From SURF-13 sp038924245 (GTDB lineage Bacteria; Pseudomonadota; Gammaproteobacteria; SURF-13), in the NCBI GenBank assembly GCA_038924245.1, contig JBCKVB010000047.1, forward strand, positions 1 through 7,946: a stretch of 7,946 nt of DNA, read 5' to 3'. The translations under genes were made by a program, and so were the position numbers. The notes under the pieces are model-generated. The model saw nothing but the letters and a program-made list of their open reading frames with translations. It ran no database searches and was not told where the DNA came from. This document shows positions 1 to 6,626 of this stretch, one piece after another; within the stretch, counting starts at the first letter, position 1; each line of letters begins with the position of its first letter.

Positions 1-56
1 CGGCCTTTATTGTCAGCCGAGTTTACGACCTTTCCAGAGCAAATACAGCACCGGGA

Positions 57-403
57 TCAGCAAATCAATGGGGTCAGACTCCATTGATTTTGCGTGGCGC
101 GCAGCGTATCTGGCGCGAGCACCTCGACGTCCGGGCCGTATTTCAGGATGTCCATGATGAGTTCACGCGGGTCGCTCTTGTCGAGCGGCGTCACCTGGCG
201 CAGGCTGTCTACCGATTTTCCAGCAGGTGAAACATGATGAGCAAGGCATAGATTTCGGAGCCGTTGAACCACAACCCCGGCAGTTCGTGGCGTGGGGCGT
301 GAGGGTTGGGGTCGGCGAAGCGATAACCGCGCCGCGCCCTGTCCCAGATGATAGGCGCATGCAGCCGCTGTTCGATGAGATACAACCGCTCGGTGCGGTC
401 CAT
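57..403 (-). pseudogene. Relic of a WYL-domain transcriptional regulator
   Basis: Two fragments in different frames match the ends of one WYL-family regulator. The upstream fragment (403 to 209) starts MDRTERLYLIEQ, jumps straight to RLHAPIIWDRARRGYRF, continues through ELPGLWFNGSEIYALL and stops after HLLENR. The second fragment (about 206 to 93) carries the family's C-terminal motif DPRELIMDILKYGPDVEVLAP. Intact relatives are about 320 residues, with an N-terminal winged helix-turn-helix and a ligand-sensing WYL domain. Here most of the DNA-binding helices are missing between LIEQ and RLHAPI, the whole WYL core is missing after HLLEN with a frame change, and the last residues are replaced by sequence from the palindrome at 62-90. 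The start codon lies 1 nt beyond the ptsP stop (TGA-C-ATG), so it may once have been read with rppH-ptsP. The family match rests on remembered motifs. I expect no functional product. Confidence 0.75.
62..90. repeat. 29-bp near-perfect palindrome
   Basis: The arms AAATCAATGG (62-71) and CCATTGATTT (81-90) are exact inverted repeats. The nine central bases continue the symmetry around base 76 with a single mismatch (72/80). Homology to the WYL regulator stops at about 93, directly beside it, so the palindrome marks a breakpoint. GGGGTCAGAC-type palindromes of this kind are, as I recall, scattered in proteobacterial intergenic DNA and linked to REP-associated transposases, but no transposase is visible here. 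Beyond it, bases 1-61 hold no recognisable gene. One minus-strand frame there reads DLLIPVLYLLWKGRKLG and then a stop (down to about 15), which I cannot assign. Confidence 0.7.
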
Positions 404-404
404 G

Positions 405-2666
405 TCAGCCGGTTCTGATCAAACTGCCCAGCCCCGCTTGTTGCAGTGCGTGTTGGAGGTGGCGGCGGATGTCGGATGCATCGTGCAGGGCGAGCGCTTG
501 TTCCAATAAGCGGCGCGCCTCGGTGCGGCTGAAATTTCGGATCATCCATTTGACGCGCGGCAGGCTGGCCACGCTCATGCTGAGGCTATCCATGCCCATG
601 CCGAGCAGGAGCAGCGCGGCGGCGGGGTCGCCCGCCATTTCGCCGCACACGCTCACCGGTTTTTTATGGCGATGCGCGCCTTCCACCACTTGCATGAGCG
701 CACGCAGCACGGCGGGGTGCAGGGAGTCATAAAGACCGGCGACGCGCGCGTTGTTGCGATCCACCGCCAGCAGATATTGGGTGAGGTCGTTGCTGCCGAC
801 GGAAAGAAAATCCACGCGCTCGGCGATGGCGTCCACCAGGTAAACCGCGGAGGGCACTTCGATCATCACGCCGACTTGCGGCATGGCTGCCGCTTCTCCG
901 TTCTCGCACAGTTCGTCATGCACACGCCGGATCAGGCGCAACGACTCATCCACCTCGGACAGGGTGCTGATCATGGGCAAGAGCAGATGCAGATTGCTTA
1001 AGCCTTGACTCGCGCGCAGCATGGCGCGCAACTGCACGATAAAAATCTCCGGATGATCGAGGCTGATGCGGATGCCGCGCCAGCCCAGGAACGGGTTGTC
1101 TTCTTTGATGGGAAAATACGGCAGGCTCTTGTCGCCGCCGATGTCGAGCGTGCGCAGCACCACCGGGCGCGGGTGGAACGCCTCCAGCACCTGGCGGTAG
1201 ATGACGCGCTGTTCTTCTTCGCCGGGGAAACGCTCGCGCGTCATGAACGGAAATTCGGTGCGATAGAGCCCGATGCCTTCCGCGCCGCTGTTCAAGGTGG
1301 GCGTGATGTCGGAGAGTAGGCCGGTGTTGGCGTACAGCGGGATGCGGTGCCCGTCGCTGGTAATGGCGGGCAGGTCGCGCAGTTCGGACAGCTCGGCGGC
1401 CAGCGCCTGTTCTTCGCGTGCGATGCGCTGGTATTCAGTGCGCACCAGCGTTGTGGGTTCGATGTAGAGTCTGCCGCGATAACCATCCACCACCACTTCG
1501 CGCCCGTCCACGTGGATCACGTCCAGGTCCGTGACGCCCATCACCGCCGGGACGCCCATGGCGCGCGCCAAGATGGCCACGTGCGAGGAGCTGGAGCCGC
1601 GCACCGAGATCACGCCGGCGAGCCTATCTTTCGGCACCTCGGCGAGCGCGGTGGCGGAGACCTCTTCACCCACGATCACCGTGTGCAGCGGATAGTCATG
1701 CTGGCGGCGCGCGTCGGCTTGCAGGTACCCCAGTATGCGCAGGCCGAGATCGCGCACGTCGCTCGCGCGCTCGCTTAAGTACGCATCGCCCATCGCCTCG
1801 AAGGCGCGCGTGTGTTCGAGAATGGTGTCGCGCAAGGCGCCCGGCGCCCACTGTCCGGCCTTGATGCGCGCGACGGTCTTGCCCACCAGGCTTTCGCCGC
1901 GCAGCATGTGCAGGTAGGCGTCAAACAGCGCGATGTCTTCTTCGGGTAGCGTGGCACGCAGGCGCGCGGCGAGGGATTCGATGTCGAGGCGCACCTTGCT
2001 CACCGCGCCCTCGAACAGCTTGATTTCCGCCGCGCTGTCAGCGGTTTTGCGATCCGGGATGGCGTCGAGGTCCGACGGCGGATAAATCACCAGCGCCTGG
2101 CCGATGCCGATGCCGGGCGCGCCGGGCAGGCCCTCTATGGCGCGGCCCTGGGAGGCGCGGTTCCCATGCAAGCCATTGATGCCGCCGCTCGCCTGCGCGT
2201 GCGCGATGCCGCCCGCCAACTGCGCGGCGATGGTGACCAGCAGCGTCTCTTCGTTCTCATCGAATTTACGCCGCGCGCGCTGGCGCACCACCAGCACGCC
2301 CAGCACCTGACGATGATGGATGATGGGCGCGCCGAGAAAGGCGTGATAACGCTCTTCGCCGGTCTCGGCGACAAAGCGGTAACGCGGGTGATCGGGGGCG
2401 TTGTCGAGATTGAGCGGCTCGGCGCGCTCGCCCACCACGCCGACCAGGCCTTCGTTGAGCTTGAGGCGCACCGTACCCACGGCCTTCGGATTGAGGCCAT
2501 CGGTGGCCATCAGCACATATTGCTGTTGCACCGGATCGGCGAGATAGACGGAACACACGTCCGCCGCCATGGCCTGTTTGACGCGCTGTACGATGATCGC
2601 CAGTACCTGTTCCAGGTTCCTGGCGGCGTTCACCTCTTGCACGATGCGGCGCAGGCTTTCAAGCAT
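405..2666 (-). CDS. ptsP: PEP-protein phosphotransferase, nitrogen PTS Enzyme I (EI-Ntr)
   Basis: A cytoplasmic 753-residue protein, close to the usual ~750. It takes phosphate from phosphoenolpyruvate onto a histidine and passes it to NPr (PtsO), then to EIIA-Ntr, a regulatory chain tied to nitrogen status and potassium. Domains in order: N-terminal GAF sensor (about 1-160); PEP-utiliser N-terminal and swivel region (about 180-410) with the phosphohistidine in SSSHVAILARAMG (His362); C-terminal TIM-barrel (about 440-700) with LYRTEFPFM (Arg469), LDIGGDKSLPYFP, GVMIEVPSA, SVGSNDLTQY and the catalytic-cysteine motif VCGEMAGD (Cys674). The GAF domain separates it from sugar-PTS Enzyme I. All key residues are present. 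The ATG at 2666 has GGGA about 9 nt upstream. It lies 34 nt behind rppH on the same strand, a known gammaproteobacterial pairing, so the two are probably cotranscribed. The ptsO and ptsN partners are not in the window. Confidence 0.97.
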   Translation of the reverse strand: MLESLRRIVQEVNAARNLEQVLAIIVQRVKQAMAADVCSVYLADPVQQQYVLMATDGLNPKAVGTVRLKLNEGLVGVVGERAEPLNLDNAPDHPRYRFVAETGEERYHAFLGAPIIHHRQVLGVLVVRQRARRKFDENEETLLVTIAAQLAGGIAHAQASGGINGLHGNRASQGRAIEGLPGAPGIGIGQALVIYPPSDLDAIPDRKTADSAAEIKLFEGAVSKVRLDIESLAARLRATLPEEDIALFDAYLHMLRGESLVGKTVARIKAGQWAPGALRDTILEHTRAFEAMGDAYLSERASDVRDLGLRILGYLQADARRQHDYPLHTVIVGEEVSATALAEVPKDRLAGVISVRGSSSSHVAILARAMGVPAVMGVTDLDVIHVDGREVVVDGYRGRLYIEPTTLVRTEYQRIAREEQALAAELSELRDLPAITSDGHRIPLYANTGLLSDITPTLNSGAEGIGLYRTEFPFMTRERFPGEEEQRVIYRQVLEAFHPRPVVLRTLDIGGDKSLPYFPIKEDNPFLGWRGIRISLDHPEIFIVQLRAMLRASQGLSNLHLLLPMISTLSEVDESLRLIRRVHDELCENGEAAAMPQVGVMIEVPSAVYLVDAIAERVDFLSVGSNDLTQYLLAVDRNNARVAGLYDSLHPAVLRALMQVVEGAHRHKKPVSVCGEMAGDPAAALLLLGMGMDSLSMSVASLPRVKWMIRNFSRTEARRLLEQALALHDASDIRRHLQHALQQAGLGSLIRTG

Positions 2667-2700
2667 GGTCAGGTCCCAGGGCGAAGGATATCAATGAATC

Positions 2701-3201
2701 TTAACGGGATGCGGAATCGTGCGCGTCTTCTCCAAGCAACAGCGGCGCAAGCTCGGTGAGCGCCTGCTCGTACACCGCGCGTTTGAAGGCGACCACCTCG
2801 GATAGCGGCGACCAGTAGTCCACCCAGCGCCAGCGGTCGAATTCCGGCTTGGCGCTGGCGTCCAGCCTGACATGTTGCTCCGCCGCGATCAAACGCAGCA
2901 GAAACCAGATTTGCTTCTGTCCGACATAAAGCGGCGTGCGTTCACGACGCACCAGGTGTTTGGGTATCTCGTAGCGCAACCAGTCGCGCGTGCAGCCGAT
3001 CAGCGTTACGTGTTCTTTTTGCAGACCCAGCTCCTCGCCCAGCTCGCGGTACATCGCCTGCTCCGGCGTTTCATGGCGCTGGATGCCACCTTGCGGGAAC
3101 TGCCAGGCGTCCTGACGGATGCGCCGCGCCCACAGCAGTTTGCGCTCGTCATTGGCGAGGATGATGCCCACGTTGGGGCGATAGCCCTGCGAATCAGTCA
3201 C
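2701..3201 (-). CDS. rppH: RNA 5'-pyrophosphohydrolase (Nudix)
   Basis: RppH removes pyrophosphate from 5'-triphosphorylated mRNA, giving a monophosphate end that RNase E can attack, and so starts mRNA decay. The 166-residue product begins near DSQGYRPNVG, the family's hallmark start, and carries a complete Nudix box GGIQRHE-x7-RELGEELGL, with metal-binding glutamates at 53, 56 and 57, the same numbers as in E. coli RppH. Further family motifs are WQFPQGGI, RDWLRYEIP, GQKQIWFLLRL and PEFDRWRWVDYW. I chose the GTG at 3201 because it gives exactly the E. coli numbering. The open frame extends 15 codons further, but those codons (MYLSLYLSSFSIVKQ) are translated repeat DNA. No clear Shine-Dalgarno precedes the GTG. 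ptsP follows 34 nt downstream, and the HAD gene is divergent across the repeat region. Confidence 0.95.
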   Translation of the reverse strand: MTDSQGYRPNVGIILANDERKLLWARRIRQDAWQFPQGGIQRHETPEQAMYRELGEELGLQKEHVTLIGCTRDWLRYEIPKHLVRRERTPLYVGQKQIWFLLRLIAAEQHVRLDASAKPEFDRWRWVDYWSPLSEVVAFKRAVYEQALTELAPLLLGEDAHDSASR

Positions 3202-3222
3202 TTGCTTAACGATAGAGAAAGA

Positions 3223-3312
3223 GGAAAGATACAAGGAAAGATACAAGAGAAAAGGGGAAAGAGCAAAGAGTAAAGGGGTTTACTTTTCTCTTTTCTCTTG
3301 TATCTTGTATCT
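3223..3312. repeat. Nested inverted and tandem repeats in the divergent rppH/HAD intergenic region
   Basis: Exact 17-bp inverted arms lie at 3238-3254 (AAGATACAAGAGAAAAG) and 3290-3306. Between them sits an inner hairpin, AGTAAA-GGGG-TTTACT (3269-3284), extendable to 3266-3287 with one wobble pair. The left arm also holds two tandem copies of GGAAAGATACAAG (3223-3235 and 3235-3247), and the right arm repeats TTGTATC at 7-bp spacing. The left side is almost pure purine and the right side almost pure pyrimidine. Each strand therefore reads CTCTTGTATCTT toward its own gene. The block fills nearly all the space between the rppH GTG (3201) and the HAD GTG (3313). Confidence 0.8.
3279..3306 (+). 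promoter_or_regulatory. Possible promoter of the HAD phosphatase gene
   Basis: TTTACT (3279-3284) and TATCTT (3301-3306) are 16 bp apart, a weak sigma-70-like pair ending 6 nt before the GTG start. Transcripts from it would have almost no leader. On the other strand, TTGCTC and TATCTT 17 bp apart form a similarly weak mirror candidate for rppH. Both are guesses inside low-complexity sequence. Confidence 0.25.
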
Positions 3313-3972
3313 GTGTTTAAGAAACTGGCGATTTTCGACTTGGATAACACCCTGCTGGCGGGCGACAGCGACTATCTGTGGGGCGTGTTTCTGGTCGAGC
3401 AGGGTATGGTTGAGCGCGAGCATTATGAACGCGAGAACCAGCGCTATTACGCACAGTATCAGGCGGGAACGCTGGACATCTTTGAGTTTCTTGATTTTCA
3501 ACTGCGCCCGCTCGCGCAACACGACTTGACAACGCTGCATGCCCTGCGCGAGCGTTTCATGCGCGAAAAGATCGTGCCCATCATGCTGCCCAAGGCGCGC
3601 GCACTGATTGAAAGTCACCGCGAGCGCGGACACGATTTACTCATCATCAGCGCCACCAACCGCTTCATCACCGGGCCGATTGCCGCAGCCTATGGCGTGC
3701 CCGGCTTGCTCGCCTCGGAACTGGAGATGAAAGATGGACGCTACACCGGCAAGGTCGCGGGCATCCCCTGCTACCGCGAGGGCAAGGTCACGCGCCTAGA
3801 GCAGTGGCTGGGCGAAAAAAACATGCAGCCGGAAGAAAGCTGGTTCTACAGCGACTCGCACAACGATATTCTGCTGCTGGAGAAAGTCACGCACCCGGTC
3901 GCGGTAGACCCGGATGCGCAGCTTTTGGACTACGCGCGGAAAAAAGATTGGCCGGTGATCAGTTTGAGATAA
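3313..3972 (+). CDS. HAD-superfamily phosphatase, subfamily IB (SerB/CicA-like)
   Basis: A probable Mg-dependent phosphomonoesterase of 219 residues, with no signal peptide or membrane segment. All four HAD motifs are present: motif I FDLDNTLL with nucleophile Asp9 and general acid Asp11; motif II IISATN (Ser113); motif III Lys158 in REGKVTRLEQW; motif IV YSDSHNDILLLE (Asp181 and Asp185). The helical cap between motifs I and II is typical of subfamily IB. The substrate is unknown; phosphoserine is possible, but the family is broad and SerB should not be assumed. The GTG at 3313 puts motif I seven residues from the N-terminus as in relatives. An upstream in-frame TTG at 3298 lies within repeat DNA and is less likely. 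There is no clear Shine-Dalgarno. It is divergent from rppH; a HAD gene next to rppH-ptsP also occurs in Pseudomonas, as I recall. Confidence 0.9.
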   Translation: MFKKLAIFDLDNTLLAGDSDYLWGVFLVEQGMVEREHYERENQRYYAQYQAGTLDIFEFLDFQLRPLAQHDLTTLHALRERFMREKIVPIMLPKARALIESHRERGHDLLIISATNRFITGPIAAAYGVPGLLASELEMKDGRYTGKVAGIPCYREGKVTRLEQWLGEKNMQPEESWFYSDSHNDILLLEKVTHPVAVDPDAQLLDYARKKDWPVISLR

Positions 3973-3974
3973 CT

Positions 3975-4061
3975 CTCACCCTGCCACCCTCATCCCCGAC
4001 CCTTCTCCTGGAGGGAGAAGGGAGATAATCCCCTCTCCCCCTGGGAGAGGGCTAGGGTGAG
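3975..4061. terminator. Two hairpins inside an outer clamp between convergent genes
   Basis: The HAD gene and metE converge here. Hairpin 1 pairs CCCTTCTCC (4000-4008) with GGAGAAGGG (4014-4022), 9 bp with a 5-nt loop. Hairpin 2 pairs CCCTCTCCC (4031-4039) with GGGAGAGGG (4043-4051), 9 bp with a 3-nt loop. Outside both, CTCACCCT (3975-3982) pairs with AGGGTGAG (4054-4061), so the block can fold as a three-way structure on either strand. No T-run follows, so it is not a textbook intrinsic terminator. Position and symmetry suggest bidirectional termination or 3'-end protection. CCCTCTCCC/GGGAGAGGG elements flanked by AGGGTGAG are, as I recall, a common dispersed repeat in gammaproteobacteria. 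Confidence 0.7.
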
Positions 4062-4071
4062 GGAGCAGGAT

Positions 4072-6369
4072 TTAGTGCTGCAGCCGTTCGCGCAGCGTCC
4101 TGGCGGCGGACACCATGTTGCCGAGCGCGGTTTCCACTTCCGGCCAGTCGCGGGTCTTGAGGCCGCAGTCGGGGTTGATCCACAGCCGCTCCGCCGGAAC
4201 GACTTTCGCCGCCTTCTCCATCAGACGCACGATCTCGTCCTTGGTCGGCACGCGCGGTGAATGGATGTCGTATACGCCGGGGCCGATCTCGTTCGGATAG
4301 GCGAAGTTCACGAACGCATCGAGCAGCTCCATGTCGGAACGCGAAGTCTCGATGGTGATGACATCGGCATCCAATGCGGCGATGGAGTCTATGATGTCGT
4401 TGAATTCCGCATAGCACATGTGGGTGTGAATCTGCGTGTCGTCGCGCACCGCGCCCGCGGTCACGCGGAACGCATGCGCCGCCCAGCGCAGGTAATCGGC
4501 CCAATCAGCGTGGCGCAGCGGCAGTCCTTCGCGCAGTGCGGGCTCGTCTATCTGCACCACCTTGATGCCGGCCTTCTCCAGATCAAGCACTTCATCGCGC
4601 AGCGCGAGCGCGATCTGCAACGCGGTCTGGCTGCGCGGCTGATCGTCGCGCACGAACGACCATTGCAGCATGGTGATGGGGCCGGACAACATGCCCTTCA
4701 TCGGCTTTTTGGTGAGCGACTGCGCATAGACGCTCCACTCCACCGTCATCGGATTGGGACGCGCCACGTCGCCGAAGATGATCGGCGGTTTGACGCAACG
4801 CGAGCCGTAGCTTTGCACCCAGCCGTTTTCGCTGAAGGCGTAGCCTTGCATCAGCTCGCCGAAGTATTCCACCATGTCGTTGCGCTCGGCCTCGCCGTGT
4901 ACCAGCACATCGAGCCCGATTTCTTCCTGCTTGCGCACCGCGAGCGCGATCTCCTGCCGCATGCGCTCCTGGTATTCCGCCGCGCTGATGCGCCCGGCCT
5001 TGAAGTCGCGGCGCGCGTTGCGAATCGCCTGGGTCTGCGGGAACGAGCCGATGGTGGTGGTGGGAAACAACGGCAGTTGCAAAAGTTTGTGCTGCAATTC
5101 GCGCCGCTTTGCGTAAGGCGCGTGACGCTTGTCCTCATTCGCGGCCAGCGCCCTGACGCGCTGCTGCACCTCGGGGCGATGGATGCGCTTGGAGGTCTGG
5201 CGCGAGTCCACGGCGGCGCGGCTTGCGGCCAGCTCTTTGCTCACCGCGGCACGGCCCTGATTCAAGCCGCGCGCCAGCGTGACTACTTCGGCGACCTTTT
5301 GCGCGGCGTACGCCAGCCAGGATTTGAATTCATCGTCCAGCTTGGTCTCGTGCGTGAGATCCACCGGGGTGTGCAGCAGCGAGCACGAGGGGGCCACCCA
5401 CAAGCGCGCACCGAGGCGCGCCTTGGCAGACTCCAACGTATCGAGCGCGCGTTCCAGATCGGCGCGCCAGATATTGCGCCCGTCCACCACGCCGAGGGAA
5501 AGAATCTTGTACGCGGGCAGTTGGTCGAGCACCGCGCTCAACTGATCCGGCGCGCGCACCAGATCAATGTGCAGACCTTCCGCCGGCAGGCGGCAGGCGA
5601 TACCAGTGTTGTCGCCCAGCGCGCCGAAATAGGTGGCGAGCATGAGTTTTAAACCGGAAGACTGCAAACGGTTGTAGGCCAGTTCAAACGCGCTCTTCCA
5701 CGCCTGCGGCAAATCGAGCGCGAGTATCGGCTCGTCTATCTGCACCCACTCCACGCCTTCGGCCTTGAGGCGCGCCAGTATCTCGGCGTATACCGGCAGC
5801 AGCCTCTCCAGCAGCGTGAGCCGGTCGAATGCCGCGCCCTTGGTCTTGCCGAGCCAAAGATAGGTAAGCGGGCCGACCAGCACCGGCTTGGCGCGCAAGC
5901 CGAGCGCCTTGGCCTCGGCGAGCTCGTTGAATAATTTATCGGAGGCGATACGGAACGTTTGCCGCGCCTCGAACTCCGGCACGATGTAATGATAATTGGT
6001 GTCGAACCACTTGGTCATCTCGCAGGCGTAGGTGTCGGCGCTGCCGGCCTTGTCGCCCGGCGCGCGGCCGCGCGCCATGCGAAAATAGGTCGTGAAATCC
6101 ACGTTGCCCGTCACCGCGCCGAAGCGTTGCGGCACCACGCCGAGCAGCGCCGACATGTCGAGCACATGGTCGTACCAGGAGAAATCGCCCACCGGGATGA
6201 GGTCGAGACCCGCGTCCTGTTGCAGCTTCCAGTGACGCGCGCGCAGCTCCCGGCCCACCGTCTCCAGCGCGGCCTGAGTCTGCTCGCCCTTCCAATACGC
6301 CTCCAGGGCGCGTTTCAGTTCACGCTTCGCGCCGACGCGGGGAAATCCAAGGTTGTGTGCAATGCTCAT
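4072..6369 (-). CDS. metE: Cobalamin-independent methionine synthase
   Basis: Transfers the methyl group of 5-methyltetrahydropteroyltri-glutamate directly to homocysteine, the last step of methionine synthesis, without vitamin B12. The 765-residue protein matches the family's usual length and its two-barrel design: N-terminal half from MSIAHNLGFPRVGAKRELK with VGDFSWYDHVLD and VGPLTYLWLGK; C-terminal half from about 433 with LFPTTTIGSFPQT, VLVHGEAERNDMVEYF, KGMLSGPITMLQWSF and VVQIDEPALREGLP. The zinc ligands are all present: His650 and Cys652 in HTHMCYAEFND, Glu674 in ITIETSRSDM and Cys735 in NPDCGLKTR, each offset by nine from E. coli MetE (641, 643, 665, 726). The ATG at 6369 gives the family N-terminus. 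The nearest purine-rich element, GGGAG, is about 12 nt upstream, so the ribosome site is weak. It appears monocistronic, with a 257-nt gap to the methyltransferase gene upstream. I see no B12 riboswitch or MetJ-box array. Confidence 0.97.
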   Translation of the reverse strand: MSIAHNLGFPRVGAKRELKRALEAYWKGEQTQAALETVGRELRARHWKLQQDAGLDLIPVGDFSWYDHVLDMSALLGVVPQRFGAVTGNVDFTTYFRMARGRAPGDKAGSADTYACEMTKWFDTNYHYIVPEFEARQTFRIASDKLFNELAEAKALGLRAKPVLVGPLTYLWLGKTKGAAFDRLTLLERLLPVYAEILARLKAEGVEWVQIDEPILALDLPQAWKSAFELAYNRLQSSGLKLMLATYFGALGDNTGIACRLPAEGLHIDLVRAPDQLSAVLDQLPAYKILSLGVVDGRNIWRADLERALDTLESAKARLGARLWVAPSCSLLHTPVDLTHETKLDDEFKSWLAYAAQKVAEVVTLARGLNQGRAAVSKELAASRAAVDSRQTSKRIHRPEVQQRVRALAANEDKRHAPYAKRRELQHKLLQLPLFPTTTIGSFPQTQAIRNARRDFKAGRISAAEYQERMRQEIALAVRKQEEIGLDVLVHGEAERNDMVEYFGELMQGYAFSENGWVQSYGSRCVKPPIIFGDVARPNPMTVEWSVYAQSLTKKPMKGMLSGPITMLQWSFVRDDQPRSQTALQIALALRDEVLDLEKAGIKVVQIDEPALREGLPLRHADWADYLRWAAHAFRVTAGAVRDDTQIHTHMCYAEFNDIIDSIAALDADVITIETSRSDMELLDAFVNFAYPNEIGPGVYDIHSPRVPTKDEIVRLMEKAAKVVPAERLWINPDCGLKTRDWPEVETALGNMVSAARTLRERLQH

Positions 6370-6410
6370 GACTTAAGGCTGCTCCCAGAAATTGTTCAAG
6401 ATGTGAAGTC

Positions 6411-6435
6411 GTTAAAACGAATCTCGGATTTTAAC
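6411..6435. promoter_or_regulatory. AT-rich dyad upstream of metE, possible operator
   Basis: GTTAAAA (6411-6417) and TTTTAAC (6429-6435) are exact inverted repeats around an 11-nt spacer, 42-66 nt before the metE start. On the minus strand the region holds weak -10-like hexamers TATTAT (6441-6436) and TAAAAT (6433-6428) with no good -35, as expected for an activator-dependent promoter. The dyad does not match the consensus I know for MetR or MetJ. The role is inferred from position only. Confidence 0.35.
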
Positions 6436-6485
6436 ATAATAACCGTGATTTGCCGGAATACCGCGTTCAGCGTCAGCGCGGGGCC

Positions 6486-6608
6486 GCCCCCCTCGCTCCG
6501 CTCTCCCCATCCCTTCTCCCACCCTCTCCCTCACTCGGCTTCGCCCCCCTCGCTTCGCTCTCCCCGGGGCAGGAGAGGGAAGAGCGAAGCGAGGGGTGTC
6601 GAGCCGAG
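6486..6608. repeat. GC-rich direct and inverted repeat block between metE and the methyltransferase
   Basis: A 23-nt unit starting GCCCCCCTCGCT occurs at 6486-6508 and again at 6543-6565 with one difference (C/T). The second copy is also the left arm of a hairpin: 6546-6561 (CCCCTCGCTTCGCTCT) pairs exactly over 16 bp with 6581-6596, and CTCGGCT (6534-6540) pairs with AGCCGAG (6602-6608) outside it. The block lies just behind the stop of the methyltransferase gene, so it could end or protect that transcript, though no T-run follows. The pyrimidine-rich stretch 6511-6531 resembles the repeat at 3975-4061. The rest of the 6370-6626 gap holds the metE dyad and no gene. Confidence 0.7.
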
Positions 6609-6626
6609 GCGCTGTGCGCGCTTTTA

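Noticed and set aside
3202..3246. Longer rppH start giving 15 extra residues
   Set aside because: The extra codons are translated repeat DNA, and the GTG at 3201 reproduces E. coli RppH numbering exactly.
3223..3312. CRISPR-like array from the repeated GATACAAG units
   Set aside because: The units are short, directly adjacent and inverted, with no regular unique spacers and no cas genes.
4261..5652. 463-codon open frame on the plus strand, and similar long frames opposite ptsP and the methyltransferase gene
   Set aside because: They lie antisense to metE, ptsP and the DUF938 gene, show no family motifs and have compositions typical of shadow frames in high-GC DNA.
6395..6407. TTCA-N5-TGAA before metE as a MetR box
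   Set aside because: The known MetR consensus is TGAA-N5-TTCA; being palindromic, this site reads TTCA-N5-TGAA on both strands, so it is the inverse.
6370..6626. Cobalamin or SAM riboswitch in the metE leader
   Set aside because: Recognisable B12-box or SAM-riboswitch core motifs are not seen, and much of the gap is repeat DNA far from the gene.
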